DNA from: Zymoseptoria tritici IPO323
Taxonomy: Eukaryota; Ascomycota; Dothideomycetes; Mycosphaerellales; Mycosphaerellaceae
Assembly (NCBI RefSeq): GCF_000219625.1
Contig: NC_018212.1
Location: forward strand, 1,488,001 to 1,552,000
DNA: 64,000 bases
Reading direction: 5' to 3'
Made by a program: the position numbers and the translations under genes. The notes under the pieces were generated by a model, which saw only the letters and a list, made by a program, of their open reading frames with translations, searched no databases and was not told where the DNA came from. Of this stretch, positions 20,495 to 31,913 are shown in pieces (within the stretch, counting starts at the first letter, position 1; each line of letters starts with the position of its first letter).

Positions 20495-22666
20495 ATGAAC
20501 TACACAACTCCAGATTGTAAGCTCTTCTATACCTCGAAGGCATCGACTATACCTACTGACACTGGCTGGATCGAAGACACCGCGTACGGTGGTCAGTACT
20601 CCGCGCCTTACCAATCCCAACAGCCTCCCTATCCGAACACGAACCCGTACTCCGTTCCGCAACAATCATCTGGACCGTTCTACAGCAACCAGACTTCGGC
20701 TCAGACTACGAACCAGCACCAGACGTCCGATCGAAGTCAAAATGGAGCTCTCTCCGCGCAGGCTGCCGGAGGGTCGCAGGCGAATGCGTCCTCTACGAGC
20801 TATGAAGAAGCTCTCATGAACGCTTTACGCGCAGAAGCTCAAGCGAAGGAGCCGATTTCCAGGAACGATAACAACAACGATCCACAGGAAGAGCAAGATG
20901 ATGATGAGGACGACAACAACAACGACCCTCCGGAAGCGGGTGCTGGCGACGAGCCGATCTACCAGCTTCCACCACCTCCCGAAGCCACGTACAAGAATGA
21001 AGTAGAGTTGGAGGACGCTCTCCATGCCTGGACCCTGCAACACGGCTACGAACTCGTTCGAAGAGCCAGCAAGAGAAACGCGAGTCGCCAGCTGTACAAA
21101 CGATACTACCACTGCTCCAAGCATGGTCCCGACAGGAAATCGGGGGCAGGACTGCGGGTGCACAAGAAAAGTGCTCGCACAGGATGTCCCATGTCTCTGG
21201 CTGCTGTGTCTGTAGATCCGCACGACGCAACAGGCGATTGGCAGATCAGACATCGCAAGACATATCACAATCATCCTCCTGAGGAGGCTGTCAAGCTTGC
21301 CGGCCACCGAAGGCGAGCTCGCAATGGTGCTGTTGAGCAAGCCGTCGATGGCCTCTTCGCGATGGGAACGAAGGTTGGAGACGTGTTGAAATTCTTGCAA
21401 CGTACCCATCCGGAAGGACTTTTCAAGAGGACCGATGTCGCGAATATGAAGCTGAAATTCGTCAAGCACGGAACCTGCACCTATCATGGCGAGGAGCCAA
21501 AGCCAAGGGGTCCGGATTCTGCGAGACCTGCAGCGTGTACGAATTGTCGAACGAGGAAGACGCGATGCGATAACGTGCGGCCAATTTGTGAAGAGTGTGC
21601 AAAGTCCAATACTCTTTGCGTGTACGAGACACCTGCCCCGGAGGACAACTCCGGTCAAGCCGAGGATGACGGAGACCAAACAATGGCCGACGATAGCATC
21701 GCTGGACCTTCCAATGTGTCACAAGTTGGCAGCGCTAATTATCCAGCTCAAGCTCACAAGGTGTTGGCCGCGCTCAACAGCTTTCAGCAGGAGTATGTCC
21801 GTCCGGCGCGACTCACCCTGGAAAGCTCAGCGGTAGAAGTACTCGCCAGCACAACCTGCGGTAGCGGAGAGTCCTACCAAGCCGCCATTCCACGTAAGTT
21901 CGCATATGGCGGCGACTGGAACAACTACCAAGATGCATTTCTTTCTGCGGCGCGCAAAGAGAACACCATTGAGGTCCTGCTCGGCAACAAACGCGAACCG
22001 GGCAAACCAGCCGCGGACGTCTCCGTGGAAGACTATAATGAATACATCAAACAACTTGCCATCTACAACCGCCGCAACGACCTTCTCAAGACCGCCTTCC
22101 GCGACACACTTTCCCCCGGTCTCTGGAACCGTATCAAGTTGCACCCCTCCGCGACGGAAATGTGGTCCTCTCTCGAGGACCTCTGTATGCCCCGCGGCAG
22201 TGATCAAGCTTATGTTCGGTTCACCGACCTTTTCAACGTTAGTCTTGCCACTTCTGGGACCATCGACCTCTATATCAACGATATGGAGACCAAGGCCCAT
22301 GCTTGCAACCAGATGTCTCAAGTCCATGACTCTAATCGGGACCCCGCCACTCTCAGTCAATCGACGATGGAAGTGAATAAGCGCAAGGCCGGAGGCAACG
22401 GAGAAGTGTCGGAAGACTTGTTGTGTTTCTTGTTCTTGAGAGGGCTGGGGGAGCAGTGGCAGACCATGGCGAACAACTTATGCAAGAAGCATAATTTGGC
22501 TGGGTTCGGATCAGGCGACCGCGTCAACTTCAAGGAGCTGGTCAAGTTGGTGAAGCAGGCTATGGACCATGAGGCTGGCGGCGGGAATGGAGGTGGAACT
22601 GCAAGAACTTCCTCTGCTACTGGGAGTGCGCGCGCTGGAGGCAGGGCGGCGAGGCCAGCCGTCTGA
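20495..22666 (+). CDS. chimeric FAR1 / Zn2Cys6 / Gag-like protein
   Basis: Predicted nuclear DNA-binding protein of about 703 aa. Likely exons are 20495-20516 and 20577-22666; the intron starts GTAAGC, has branch CTACTGAC and ends GAAG, joining MNYTTPD to YTAYGGQY. Residues about 145-245 form a FAR1-type (WRKY-like zinc) domain: YYHCSKHG, TGCPMSL and a closing HNH. Residues about 327-357 are a canonical Zn(II)2Cys6 binuclear cluster, CTNCRTRKTRC then CEEC. Residues about 500-670 resemble the Copia-type Gag (UBN2) fold: RNDLLKTAFRDTLSPGLWNR, EMWSSLEDLC and FLFLRGLGEQW. A Gly/Ala/Arg tail ends the protein. No reverse transcriptase, protease or LTR is adjacent, so the Gag part looks domesticated. 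The N-terminus is uncertain: the frame is open upstream to an ATG that overlaps the ERD1 stop. Confidence 0.75.
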   Translation: MNYTTPDCKLFYTSKASTIPTDTGWIEDTAYGGQYSAPYQSQQPPYPNTNPYSVPQQSSGPFYSNQTSAQTTNQHQTSDRSQNGALSAQAAGGSQANASSTSYEEALMNALRAEAQAKEPISRNDNNNDPQEEQDDDEDDNNNDPPEAGAGDEPIYQLPPPPEATYKNEVELEDALHAWTLQHGYELVRRASKRNASRQLYKRYYHCSKHGPDRKSGAGLRVHKKSARTGCPMSLAAVSVDPHDATGDWQIRHRKTYHNHPPEEAVKLAGHRRRARNGAVEQAVDGLFAMGTKVGDVLKFLQRTHPEGLFKRTDVANMKLKFVKHGTCTYHGEEPKPRGPDSARPAACTNCRTRKTRCDNVRPICEECAKSNTLCVYETPAPEDNSGQAEDDGDQTMADDSIAGPSNVSQVGSANYPAQAHKVLAALNSFQQEYVRPARLTLESSAVEVLASTTCGSGESYQAAIPRKFAYGGDWNNYQDAFLSAARKENTIEVLLGNKREPGKPAADVSVEDYNEYIKQLAIYNRRNDLLKTAFRDTLSPGLWNRIKLHPSATEMWSSLEDLCMPRGSDQAYVRFTDLFNVSLATSGTIDLYINDMETKAHACNQMSQVHDSNRDPATLSQSTMEVNKRKAGGNGEVSEDLLCFLFLRGLGEQWQTMANNLCKKHNLAGFGSGDRVNFKELVKLVKQAMDHEAGGGNGGGTARTSSATGSARAGGRAARPAV

Positions 22667-22760
22667 GGGTATCGAATTCGATTGCCTCCTTGCTTCTAGT
22701 ATTTCTCGCATCACACCTCCTGAGCTTGGACTTGCATATGATCATTATGCCACACGAATT

Positions 22761-23484
22761 CTAGCATACGCCAAAGTCGACCGAAAACTCCGTCGCCACG
22801 AAGCCTTGGTTCCGATTATTCTCCAGACCTTCCAACACCATGTTCGTACAATGAATCGTGTGCGACAGTCCCGCCATCTTCTCCACCGGCTTGCCAATCC
22901 CCATATACGCTCGATGCCACCGCCTCATCAACATCGCACAGTGCCCACGATGCTCCTCCCACGTGGTGTAAATGTCCTTCCCAAACGGCCAGTCCGACAG
23001 TTCCTCCTCGCTCGCGAACCTCTGTGTCCCGAGACTATCTTTAAAGTATGGAAAGGCCCCTTGAAGACGTTTCGGCGAGTGGATCCAAGTTTGGTACTCC
23101 TCGTGCGAAGCCCTATCCAAACATTTGGCCGGCGTCCAGGTCGCGGAGAGCATGTCGAATATACAACCTTGAGCTCGCGCTTCGGTGGAGGAATTGCCAC
23201 AGTTGGCGGTCAGGGGCCGGGCTTGCAAATTCGTCTGGACAGCGGACGGGCGGAGGAGGCTCCATATCAGGGCGAGTGCAAAGATGAGAGTCAGGATCCA
23301 GGAGTGCTGTTGGAGACGCTGGCGAAGAGAGAGTGGATGGAGGCGATGGTCGAGGTCATCCTCTTCGGAGTGACATTCGTCGTCATCGTTCTCCGAAGCG
23401 TGGTCTGTAACGACACCGTAAGGTCTGGCAAGAAGGTCAGTATGCTTCTTTAGAGGCCCGGATTTGTCCTTACGCTGAAGACAT
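22761..23484 (-). CDS. UstYa-family (DUF3328) membrane protein
   Basis: Member of the UstYa family, best known as oxidative cyclases or modifiers in fungal peptide (RiPP) and other secondary-metabolite pathways. Exons 23484-23474 and 23424-22761 give 224 aa; the intron has GTAAGG, a TACTGACC branch and GCCAG. Splicing gives the family-like start MSSAPYGVV. One transmembrane helix lies at about 45-64 (WILTLIFALALIWSLL). Both diagnostic HxxHC motifs are present: HRGHC (162-166) and HTIHC (192-196). An unspliced ORF with a different start at 23498 is also open. No precursor peptide with Kex2-flanked repeats was found nearby, so the pathway is unknown. Confidence 0.85.
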
Positions 23485-23934
23485 GTTGATTGTACCATGC
23501 AAAGGTAACCAGAAACTCCGATTCGAAGACATGATCAGGATATGCCCTTGTACGACGTCGTTGACCGTAACATTATATTTGCACGAACAAAGAAAGCATG
23601 TCCGGTTTCCCATTTGGATTGCAGATATGTTTATTGACACCCTGTTCGAGAATGAGGACAAGGAGACTTGCTCAGGCGGTCTTCAACACCACCGATTCTG
23701 GACATCTCGACCAACAGGGAAGCAAAGCACGCTTGAATGGGTGCTCGATGTGGACATGCAAGTCTTCCAGTCCATCTGTGGGTCCGTCTGTGGAGGAGAT
23801 AGTGCACCGGCTAAAGGGGCCGACTTCCGTCTCGCTTGTACCGTATAGTGTATTTCAAATCCATCTGCACTGCACCTCAAGCTGAGCCTACCCTTGACAA
23901 CTCTTTCACGGTGTTCAACCTCATACCAACTAAA
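23485..23934. promoter_or_regulatory. divergent promoter, UstYa-like / dienelactone hydrolase
   Basis: This 450-bp spacer between divergent genes could co-regulate them. Open frames on the plus strand are short and featureless. No palindromic CGG site typical of Zn2Cys6 regulators was identified with confidence. Confidence 0.4.
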
Positions 23935-24919
23935 ATGTCAGACAAGGTCATTGCTAAACCCTCCGAGGCCTGCTGTCTTCGCGGCAAAATCCACACTGGC
24001 GATCCAAAGGGCAATATCATCACGATAGCAGAGGTCGAAACTTACGTCTCCGAGCCGCCGGCTGAGAAGGCGAACGGCAATGTTCTACTTTACTTTCCTG
24101 ATGTCTATGGCATCTTCATCAATGGCAAGTTGATCATGGACGCTTTTGCCGCGGCTGGGTACCTCGTCTTGGGACCGGATTACTTTCGTGGAGTAATGAC
24201 ATGCTTTGCTGCATGGTAGCAGCAATCGCTGACTTTCATTTAGGATCCTGTGTACAAGCACTCGACCAATCCCACTGATCCAAGTGCCAACCCGGACTTC
24301 GACTTTGGAGCGTGGCTCGCGAAGCATCAAGCATTCGTAAGCCAAGTGATACCCGGAAGCACACAAACAGCTGACAACCGATACAGTCCGATCCCTTTGT
24401 TCCAAAGTGGGTCGAAGAGGTCAAGCAGAAGTACGGGAAGAGTGGTGCGAAGTTCGCCTGCACGGGGTACTGGTGAGATGCAATCAATCCATATTCGACA
24501 TCAATGCACACTGACCACGTCACAGCTATGGCGCTCCATATGTCATGGAGCAGCTGAGCGAGAAGGGAATCTGTACCGCAGGAGCGTTCGCCCATCCAGC
24601 CTTCCTGAAGGAGTCTCACTTCGAGAACCTGACGAGTAGGAGACCCCCATTCCAAGCAGTCACATACTCAAGCTGACATTCGACAGAGCCCCTCTTCCTC
24701 TCATGCTCTGAGATCGACCAGACCTTCCCGAAAGAGTTCCGTCGCCGTGCGGTCGACATCATGGACGAAAAGAAATACGTCTACCACGTACAGCTCTTCC
24801 AGGGCGTGTCTCACGGCTTTGCTCTGCGTGGCGATATGGAAGACCCTGTGCAGAAGTATGCCAAAGATGCCAGCATTGAAGGCATGGCAGGATGGTTCGA
24901 TCATTGGTTGTCAAAGTAA
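23935..24919 (+). CDS. dienelactone hydrolase family protein
   Basis: Alpha/beta hydrolase of the dienelactone hydrolase family, usually cytosolic, hydrolysing lactones or esters in aromatic or metabolite breakdown. Five exons: 23935-24192, 24244-24336, 24387-24472, 24526-24635 and 24687-24919, giving 259 aa. Four introns (48-53 bp) have CTGAC branch sites; the last donor is GTAGGA. The catalytic triad is in place: Cys146 in TGYCYGAPY, Asp193 in SEIDQTF and His225 in GVSHGF. The N-terminal half has LLYFPDVYGI and GPDYFRG, as usual for the family. It is divergent from the UstYa-like gene and convergent with the permease, with 31 bp between the two stop codons. Confidence 0.92.
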
Positions 24920-24950
24920 GCTGATCGCTAGTACGTACGCGAGGAGCTGT

Positions 24951-26739
24951 CTAGAAGAAAAACCATTGCGAAATAGCTTTTGACCTCTCCTTCCAACCCT
25001 GACCCTTGGCATACGAGCCGATCTTTGCCCTCTGCAACTTCTGCTCTCTCTCTTCGACCGTCAGACCTTGATCGTAGCGATCCGAAGTGAGATCCATAGT
25101 CGATAGTCGGACGAAGCGAGTCTTCTTGATCAGCTTCCACCCTATGATCATAACCGCCATGACAGGCAGCTGAATGTAGTAGCTGACAAAGTCGACTGGC
25201 TTGAAACCTCCTTTGAAAGACGACCAGCCTTGCACCAACACGAGCACGCTGTTCAACACGACGGAAAGGATGGGTCCCCATGGGTATGCCCAGTTCTTGA
25301 AAGGGAGAAGATGCTCCAACCCCTGCCTCCTGATCGCAGTGCGAAATCGTAACGATGAGAGACCGATAGCGATCCACGCCAGCTGGTTGGACACGCCGAC
25401 GATGTTCTGTAGCCAGGTCCAGAGTTGTCCCGCTCCGATGTAGCTCGCTCCAAAGCACAGTCCGCTGATTACCATCGTGGAGAGCACAGCAACCCAAGGT
25501 ACAGCTTTCGGACTGAGCGTAGCAAAAATCTTGGGCGCATGGCCGTTGACGGCGAGCGAGTACAGCACTCTTGAACCCGAGAACAAGGAGTGGTTGCCGG
25601 CGCTGATAACAGAGGTCATGACGACTGCGTTGATGAAGGAGCCTGCAACTTGACTCCCAGCCAGCTCGAAAACCTTGGTGAATGGCGAAGTCTGACTGTC
25701 TCGTGTTGCCAGTCCCTCGGTATCGTACGGGACGTTGAGACCGATCAGGAGGACCGAAAGGATGTAGAAAATGAGGATTCGCCAGAATACGTTTCGCACG
25801 ACTCGGGGGAGAGTTCGAGATGGCTCTTTCGTCTCGCCTGCGGTAATGGCAACACTTTCAACGCCACCGTATGCGAAACTCGCCGTGACGAAGGTAGACG
25901 CGAAGCCGCCGATACCGTTGACGAACGGTGCATCGCCTTTATACCAGAACGAAGTGCCGATATACTGGTCGTTGACGTTGGCTCCGCAGTTAACCACGAT
26001 CCCGAGGATAATGAAGACAATGATAGTGACGACTTTCAGCAAAGAAAGCCAGTATTCCATCTCTCCGTATGCTCGGACCGTAACGATGTTCAACGCGATG
26101 AGCACAAAGAAGAAGATCAGACTGATTCCCCATCCAGGAAAGTTGTCCGTCCAGTAAGACAATAAGAGCTGCAGAGCGATGAGGTTGCTGGCCGTCGACA
26201 CGGCGTTGTTGAACCAGTAGTTCCAGGTCATGGCAAACCCGAACGAGTCGTCAACGAACCGGCTGCATGCCTGCGTCAGCAAACCTTCGTCACACCGCTT
26301 CCAAAGGAGAAAAGGACTCACCCAGCAAAAGTACAAAAAGATCCAGCAATAGGCACGAAAGCTGCCATCTCTCCCAACGACAGCATCGTGATGAAGACAA
26401 TACAGCCTACGATGGAGTAGCTGAGCAGCATCGATCCGGGTCCTCCTCGACTGAGCGACGTTCCCGTACCCAGAAAGAGTCCAGTGCCAACTGTTGAAAG
26501 CAAAGGTTAGAAGGCTCTGTTGGTTGCTCCTGCCGATTTGTGGACTTACTAGTGCCTCCGATTGCTATCATTTGCACTTGTCGGGCGGAGAGCTTGCGGG
26601 CGAGGGTATCATCTGTTGGAGCTGGTGGAGGGAGGTCTCCGTCCGGCTTTTCGTTGACATCGTAATGTGTGTTGCTCTTGCCATGGTTGGGCGGGCCTTT
26701 CGCCGAAGCTTCGACGTCTTCTGAGCTTGAGTTGCTCAT
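24951..26739 (-). CDS. amino-acid permease (APC superfamily, YAT type)
   Basis: Plasma-membrane proton-coupled amino-acid permease. Exons 26739-26550, 26490-26322 and 26262-24951 give 556 aa; both introns are 59 bp (GTAAGT and GTGAGT donors). The cytosolic N-terminus of about 50 aa is acidic. The first transmembrane segment carries the family signature IGTGLFLGTG, followed by about 12 hydrophobic helices and a charged C-terminal tail ending WFFF. SFAYGGVESVAITAGETKEP matches the conserved segment around helix 6. The middle exon end was set by the continuity FCTFAG to RFVDDSFGF. Substrate specificity cannot be told from sequence. Confidence 0.93.
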
Positions 26740-27126
26740 TGCGACTGGTTGATGAAAGATACAGAGGTCCTCGGAACGCAAAGTTCGTAAGACGAGAGAG
26801 AGATGTAGGGAAGTGGTCCACAATATAATTGGAGCAGCCAAGGTTCGCGTAGTATGAACTCAAGCCTGACTAGCCTGGCCTGGCTAGTTTCCTTGTGCCA
26901 CCTTCCGCATTCTGCAGCGTCAGCAGGGGGTCTTCAACTCAGTTTCACAAGCTCACAAGGCTGTTATGAGGCCATGCAGGGTATTGATGTTGTTTTTCAG
27001 AACGTCTGTGCTGATACGAGTGGCCTGATCAGACGTGAGACGTCAACAAGGTTGAACATCTGCAATGGAACGAGGAGCACTGCGACACATATCCATACAA
27101 TCTATTAACAATACACCACGTCGAGT
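26740..27126. other. intergenic, permease promoter / PAN1 3' flank
   Basis: This 387-bp spacer holds the permease promoter and the 3' flank of PAN1. Nothing else is recognised. Confidence 0.5.
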
Positions 27127-30100
27127 CTACAGCACTCGTCCAGCAACAGGCGCCGTACTGCGATCCTTAGTCTGTACCTTCTTTAGGCCCTTGCCGAGCT
27201 GAATCTGCGATAGAAGACCGCTCACATCTGGCGGGCCTGCGCTGCCAGCAGAGGCAGCGCCTCCCGGAAATGTACCGGGCATTGCAGGGGCAGGTGGAGG
27301 ACCTGGAGGCGGAGGTGGCGCACTGCTGCCAGGCATGGGAGGCGGAGGAGGAGCACTGCTACCTGGCATAGGCGGAGGTGGAGGAGCACTGCTGCCAGGC
27401 ATCGGCGGTGGTGGAGGTGGCGCGCTTCCACTCGGGGCAGGAGGCGGAGATGAAACCCGTCCAGCTTGAGCTGGCGAGCCAGGGCCCGCGGACGATGGGC
27501 TATCCATCGCACTCAGCGGTCTTGGTGGTGCCATGGTGCCGAACAGAATAGATGCCAATTGCTTCGCGCTACCCCCCTGTGGCTTATCATCGTCGTCCTC
27601 ATCATCAGACGAGTCCACGACAGACCAGTCGTCTTCATCTGGCTTCGGAGTGCCAGTGAAGCGTGCTGGGGGGCCAGTGGCCTCGGGAAGAGCCTGCTGC
27701 TGTTTGGCGAGATCCTGCTGAGGCAAGCGGTGGAATGGATTGGTGTCGGCCTTCTTCTCAGTCTCGGCAGAAGGTGTGGTCGCAGTCGGAGCGCCCATAC
27801 TCTTGAAAAATGGATTCTTCGACTGCTCGGGCGGACTTGTCACAGATACGCTCGGGCTGGCCACGGCTGCGGGCGGAGATGGAGGAATTTCCGGCGCCTT
27901 GGGCAGCTCCATGCTCTGTATTGGAGTACTTTCCACTGGGGTCGCTTGGGTCGGACCGTCATCATCATCGCTCGAGTCATCGTCGTCCATGTTCTCCAAC
28001 TGCAGACGAAGCTGTCGCTCCCTCTCCTTAGCAGCCTCGATCTCTGCGCGTTGCGCAGCGAGACGAGACTCCTTTTCGCTCGCCTCTTTCTTCGCAGCCT
28101 CTCGCCTCTTCTTCTCCTCTGCCTTCTTGACCTTGCCAGCTTTGACTTGCTCCTCCAGCGCCTTAAGCGAGGCCGCGGCATCCTCCCTTTGCTTCTGAAG
28201 CTCCCTCTCCTGGCGAGCCTCCTCGTCCCTGTCAAGATGTTAGCGTTGTATCGCATCGTTTTGTATAGGAGATCGACATACTCCATCTGCTCCACTTCCT
28301 GTGCCATAGCGACCTCTTGCTCCTTAAGAGCCTGCTCTTTGATCTCAGCCACAGCGTGCTTAGAGTCCTGATCACTCTGCACGCTCTCACTTCTCGTCTT
28401 GCGAGGAAGCGGAGGCGGAGGCTTGGATTTACTTGCGGTCGGTGACGGAGGAGCGATTGACTCTCCTTTGAGACGAGCTTGCCTCTCCTGCTCACGCTTG
28501 GCATCCTCTTCCTCGGCCAAACGCAGCTTGTCTTCTCGCTCCTTCTTCTCCCGCTCGGCGCGTTGAGCAGCAGTCTCGCCACCTTTGCCGGGAGCTTTGA
28601 GTCCAAGCGCCGCCAAACGTTCAGCCATGCGCTGCTCCGCTTGTTGCTTGATGAAAGCAGCGCGCTCTTCCGCGGTGCGATAGCTGGAGTACGACGATCC
28701 CGAGGTTTGGGGAGTGGACGCAGCGGGCCTGCTCGAAGCTGAACTGTCGGTGCGAGAGATGGGAGAGCTGATCCGTTCGGGCTCGGCTGCCTTTGGCCGT
28801 GTCTGCGATTTGTCCTCTGTCCGCACACGAGCAGCTCTCGAACTTCGCTGTAGGTCGAAAATGAAATCCTTGACCTCGTCTTCAACACCAAGGCCGTCCT
28901 CCCACCTGCGGCGCTCATGCTCGTCAGAAGCAGACTCCCCGCCCTCCTTGAGATTGGACTCCAGACTCTTGCTGTACTCGGTCACACTCTCCTCGACATC
29001 GCGGACCATCTTCTCATTGTCCTCCCTCTCGCGTGATACCCGCTTGTTTTCCTCTTCCAGTCTCCGCGCGGAAGCAGTACCGTCATCGGGAACCTCGACC
29101 TTCTTGCCGGTCAGCGCGGCAGATCTTTGCTGCATCATAGCCTTCGCTCTCGCCTTCAATCGATCGCTCTCCGTGACAGCACCGCCAGGACCAGTACCCA
29201 CTATAGCCGCAGCAGATCCTGGATGAGCTTTGGCATCGCGCAAGCGGAATAGCTCCAGCTGAGCATCCGCGATCGCACGCTCGCACTTCCTCACATGGCT
29301 AGCCAACTCCGGAAGACGATCTGACAAACCACGAAGCTGTCTCTGCAGCGCGCGTCTTTCAGCGTCGGAGTCGCCAGATCTAAAGGCACTACCTGGATGA
29401 GCATCAATGTCCTCCTGAATCCTGCGAATCCGTCTAAAAAGCCCCTCACTTTCCTTCCGATCCTTTCGATCCAGAGCATCCTCTTGCTCAGCCTGACCTT
29501 CGTCTTGAAAGTCCATTGCATCGAGCAAAACTTGCTTCTCGCGAACAGCCTTCTTAAGCTGATCGAGGCTCATTTCATCTGCGTTCATGCTGCTGGTATC
29601 ACTCAAAGCCGGAGAAGAGCTCCTTCCATCTTGACCGACCCTGCGCCTAGCAGAAGATCGGTATCCCACATCGTCATCGTTGTTCTTGAAAACCGTAGCG
29701 TCCTTCCGGTTGTTGCTTGTAGCTCCATTTCCTCCGCGGAAAGAGCGCGACTTCAAGTAGCTCACGCCCGTCTTTTGCGGCTGCAAAAATGCTCCGGTTG
29801 ACTTTCGTTCCTGGGCGTCCTGGCTGAGCAAGTTCTTCATCGTTCCAATACTGTCATTGATGTTGCGTGCCGAAGGTGGTATGAGCTCTGCAGGTAGCTG
29901 ATTTGGCACTGGATATCCGTTTAGCTTTCTGTAGATCAAATGCATGGCCACAGCGAACTCGTCCAGATTTAGTCGTCCCTTGTTGTGCGGATCGCTCAGT
30001 GTCCAAATTCTCTCCAAGTCAGGCTTTTCCAATCCAGACTGGCTAAAGATCTCAATCGCCTGGGGGCCCGTGATATATCCCTTCCCAAACCCATCCCACG

Positions 30101-31460
30101 CCTTGAACATGTCGTCGTAGATCTTCTTTTCATCCTTCGTTACTGCCCACGGAACGGTAGCGTTTCCTCGAAGACCAGTCGCGCTGAAACCAGATTCTCG
30201 TCCTGCCTGCGGCATCATTTGCTGCGAGAGAGCTTGCAGGTTGGGAAGACCACTTGCTGGCGCGTTGACCAAACCCCATCGTCCAGGTGCGCCAGTCGGC
30301 TGCGCATTGAGAGGTGCTGCCATTGGATATCCGGTTTGCTGTGGAGACAGTCCCTGGCCGAAGCCTGTGGGCATTGGCGGCATTGGCGGTCGAGGTCCAG
30401 TGTACCCTTGCGCCTGGGGCATCCCCCCTGGATATCCAGTCATTTGGGGCTGTAATCCAGGCTGTTGCGGTTGCTGGTATCCAGTCATTTGTGGCATTTG
30501 ATAACCCGTTGGCTGCGCTGTCAATTGGCTGAGGAGTGCCTGGTTGTTCGGGTTTTGAGCTTGCGGCTGCTGGATCTTTGGTGGCTCGTTGAAGTTGGGC
30601 GCATTGGATGAGGGCGCTTGCTGAGGTGCGTCGTCTGGCGCCGCAAACGAGATGATGTCTACCATGCTGGAGACCTCATTGCGTACTTTCTCTGGCAATG
30701 TCGAAGGCATATCCTTTCCGGTGAGCTTGAGATTACACAAGTACATGGACAATGCGAATTCGGGAAACAGCAGTTGGCCCGATTTCGTAGTGTCTGAGAG
30801 TGTCCATATCTGTGCCAAGCTATTCCCATCCAACTTGCTTCTGATCAACAGATCTCTGGCCTTGTCTCCGCTCAATGCCTGCTCGCCGCCCGTCGCGCTC
30901 TTGAATAATTGCTCGAACTTGGCCTGGTCCTGAGCGGTGATGAAGCTCAATCGCAGGTTGGGAATCTTGGTTCCTGATTTCGCGGAAGGGGGAGGAGGTA
31001 CACTTGGAGCACCGGCGCTGCGGAATGAGTTGGCCACATCATTGCTTGTCATGCCAGTTGGCTGCGGTCGTTGGTATCCTGTCGGCTGCGGCGGGACCGG
31101 ATTCTGCTGAGGTTGCTGATACCCAGTCTGTTGCGGCTGCTGAAAGCTGGACTGAGGAGGCTGCTGCTGCTGCTGAAACCCGGTCGGCTGAGGTTGTTGA
31201 AAGCCGGAGAATTGCTGCTGTTGCTGGAACTGCTGAGGCGGTTGCTGAGGCGGGAATCCAGTCGCTTGAGGCTGCAATGAGGCGCCGGGGTATCCAGTGT
31301 ATTGCTGTTGTAGCGGTGCCTGGCCGAAGCCTTGCGGTTGCTGGCCGAACTGCTGCTGTGGTTGGCCGCCGTATTGCGGCTGTTGTGGTTGGCCATATTG
31401 CTGCTGACCAGGGCGGGCGCTGTTGGCACCGCCCAGGTATGAGTTCGAGGCGGAATACAT
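27127..31460 (-). CDS. pan1: actin cytoskeleton-regulatory complex protein PAN1
   Basis: Endocytic scaffold at cortical actin patches that binds epsin/AP180 adaptors through EH domains and activates Arp2/3. Exon 1 is 31460-28282 and exon 2 is 28228-27127; the 53-bp intron has GTATGT and TTGACAG ends, giving 1426 aa. EH1 is at about 170-260 and EH2 at about 445-535 ([11 protein letters not shown] and [11 protein letters not shown] loops). The N-terminus and linker are Gln/Pro-rich with many QxTG motifs ([21 protein letters not shown]), the target form of Prk1/Ark1 kinases. A central coiled coil, a Lys/Glu-rich helix, a poly-proline region ([11 protein letters not shown] repeats) and a C-terminal WH2-like [15 protein letters not shown] follow. 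Domain order is that of yeast Pan1. Confidence 0.95.
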
Positions 31461-31647
31461 GACAGCGGCGCCGTGGTGCGGGAGGGAGTGAGTGGGAGGT
31501 TTTGTCGAGGCAATGGGAGAGAGATGGTGGTACGCAACAAGCTCCGGCCGCCAAGGGGATAAGTAGTTCTATAGAAGTCTTACGTCATCCGTTCCTTCCT
31601 CAGCCTCCCGGCGAAGAAGACCGTCTTACTCTTTACTCTTCATCAAC

Positions 31648-31878
31648 ATGTTCCACTGGAACGCTCCGGAACGGGCAATCGAAGCCTTTGACGAGATCTT
31701 TGACTCTCCTACGATCACTGAACATAAGGAAGTTTCACACAGAAGCCAGATGCAGCCATTCTGGCGGGCCAGCGAAGCCAGGAGACGACGGGAGGTCTTG
31801 AGTACAATTCTGCGATTGCATCCCGACCGAGTGGAGCAAGACATGGCGGCATTCATTGACATCACCAACTTATCCTGA
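31648..31878 (+). CDS. doubtful small ORF divergent from PAN1
   Basis: ATG ORF of 76 aa (MFHWNAPERAIEAFDEIFD...) about 190 bp upstream of PAN1 on the other strand. It has mixed helical composition and contains WRASEARRRREV. No family is recognised, an opposite-strand frame is also open, and no splice signals are needed. It could be a real small protein or chance. Confidence 0.25.
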   Translation: MFHWNAPERAIEAFDEIFDSPTITEHKEVSHRSQMQPFWRASEARRRREVLSTILRLHPDRVEQDMAAFIDITNLS

Positions 31879-31913
31879 GTGCTTCTCAAAGATAAAGAAT
31901 TCATTCGATACCA

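Noticed and set aside
22060..22666. An intact LTR retrotransposon at the Gag-like region
   Set aside because: No reverse transcriptase, integrase, primer-binding site or direct long repeats flank the region, and the frame is continuous with host-type DNA-binding domains.
23485..26739. RiPP precursor peptide near the UstYa-like gene
   Set aside because: I looked for a signal peptide with repeated KR-flanked core segments on both strands and found none.
27466..28371. 301-codon plus-strand ORF inside PAN1
   Set aside because: Antisense of proline- and lysine-rich PAN1 codons; Leu/Arg-rich composition typical of shadow frames.
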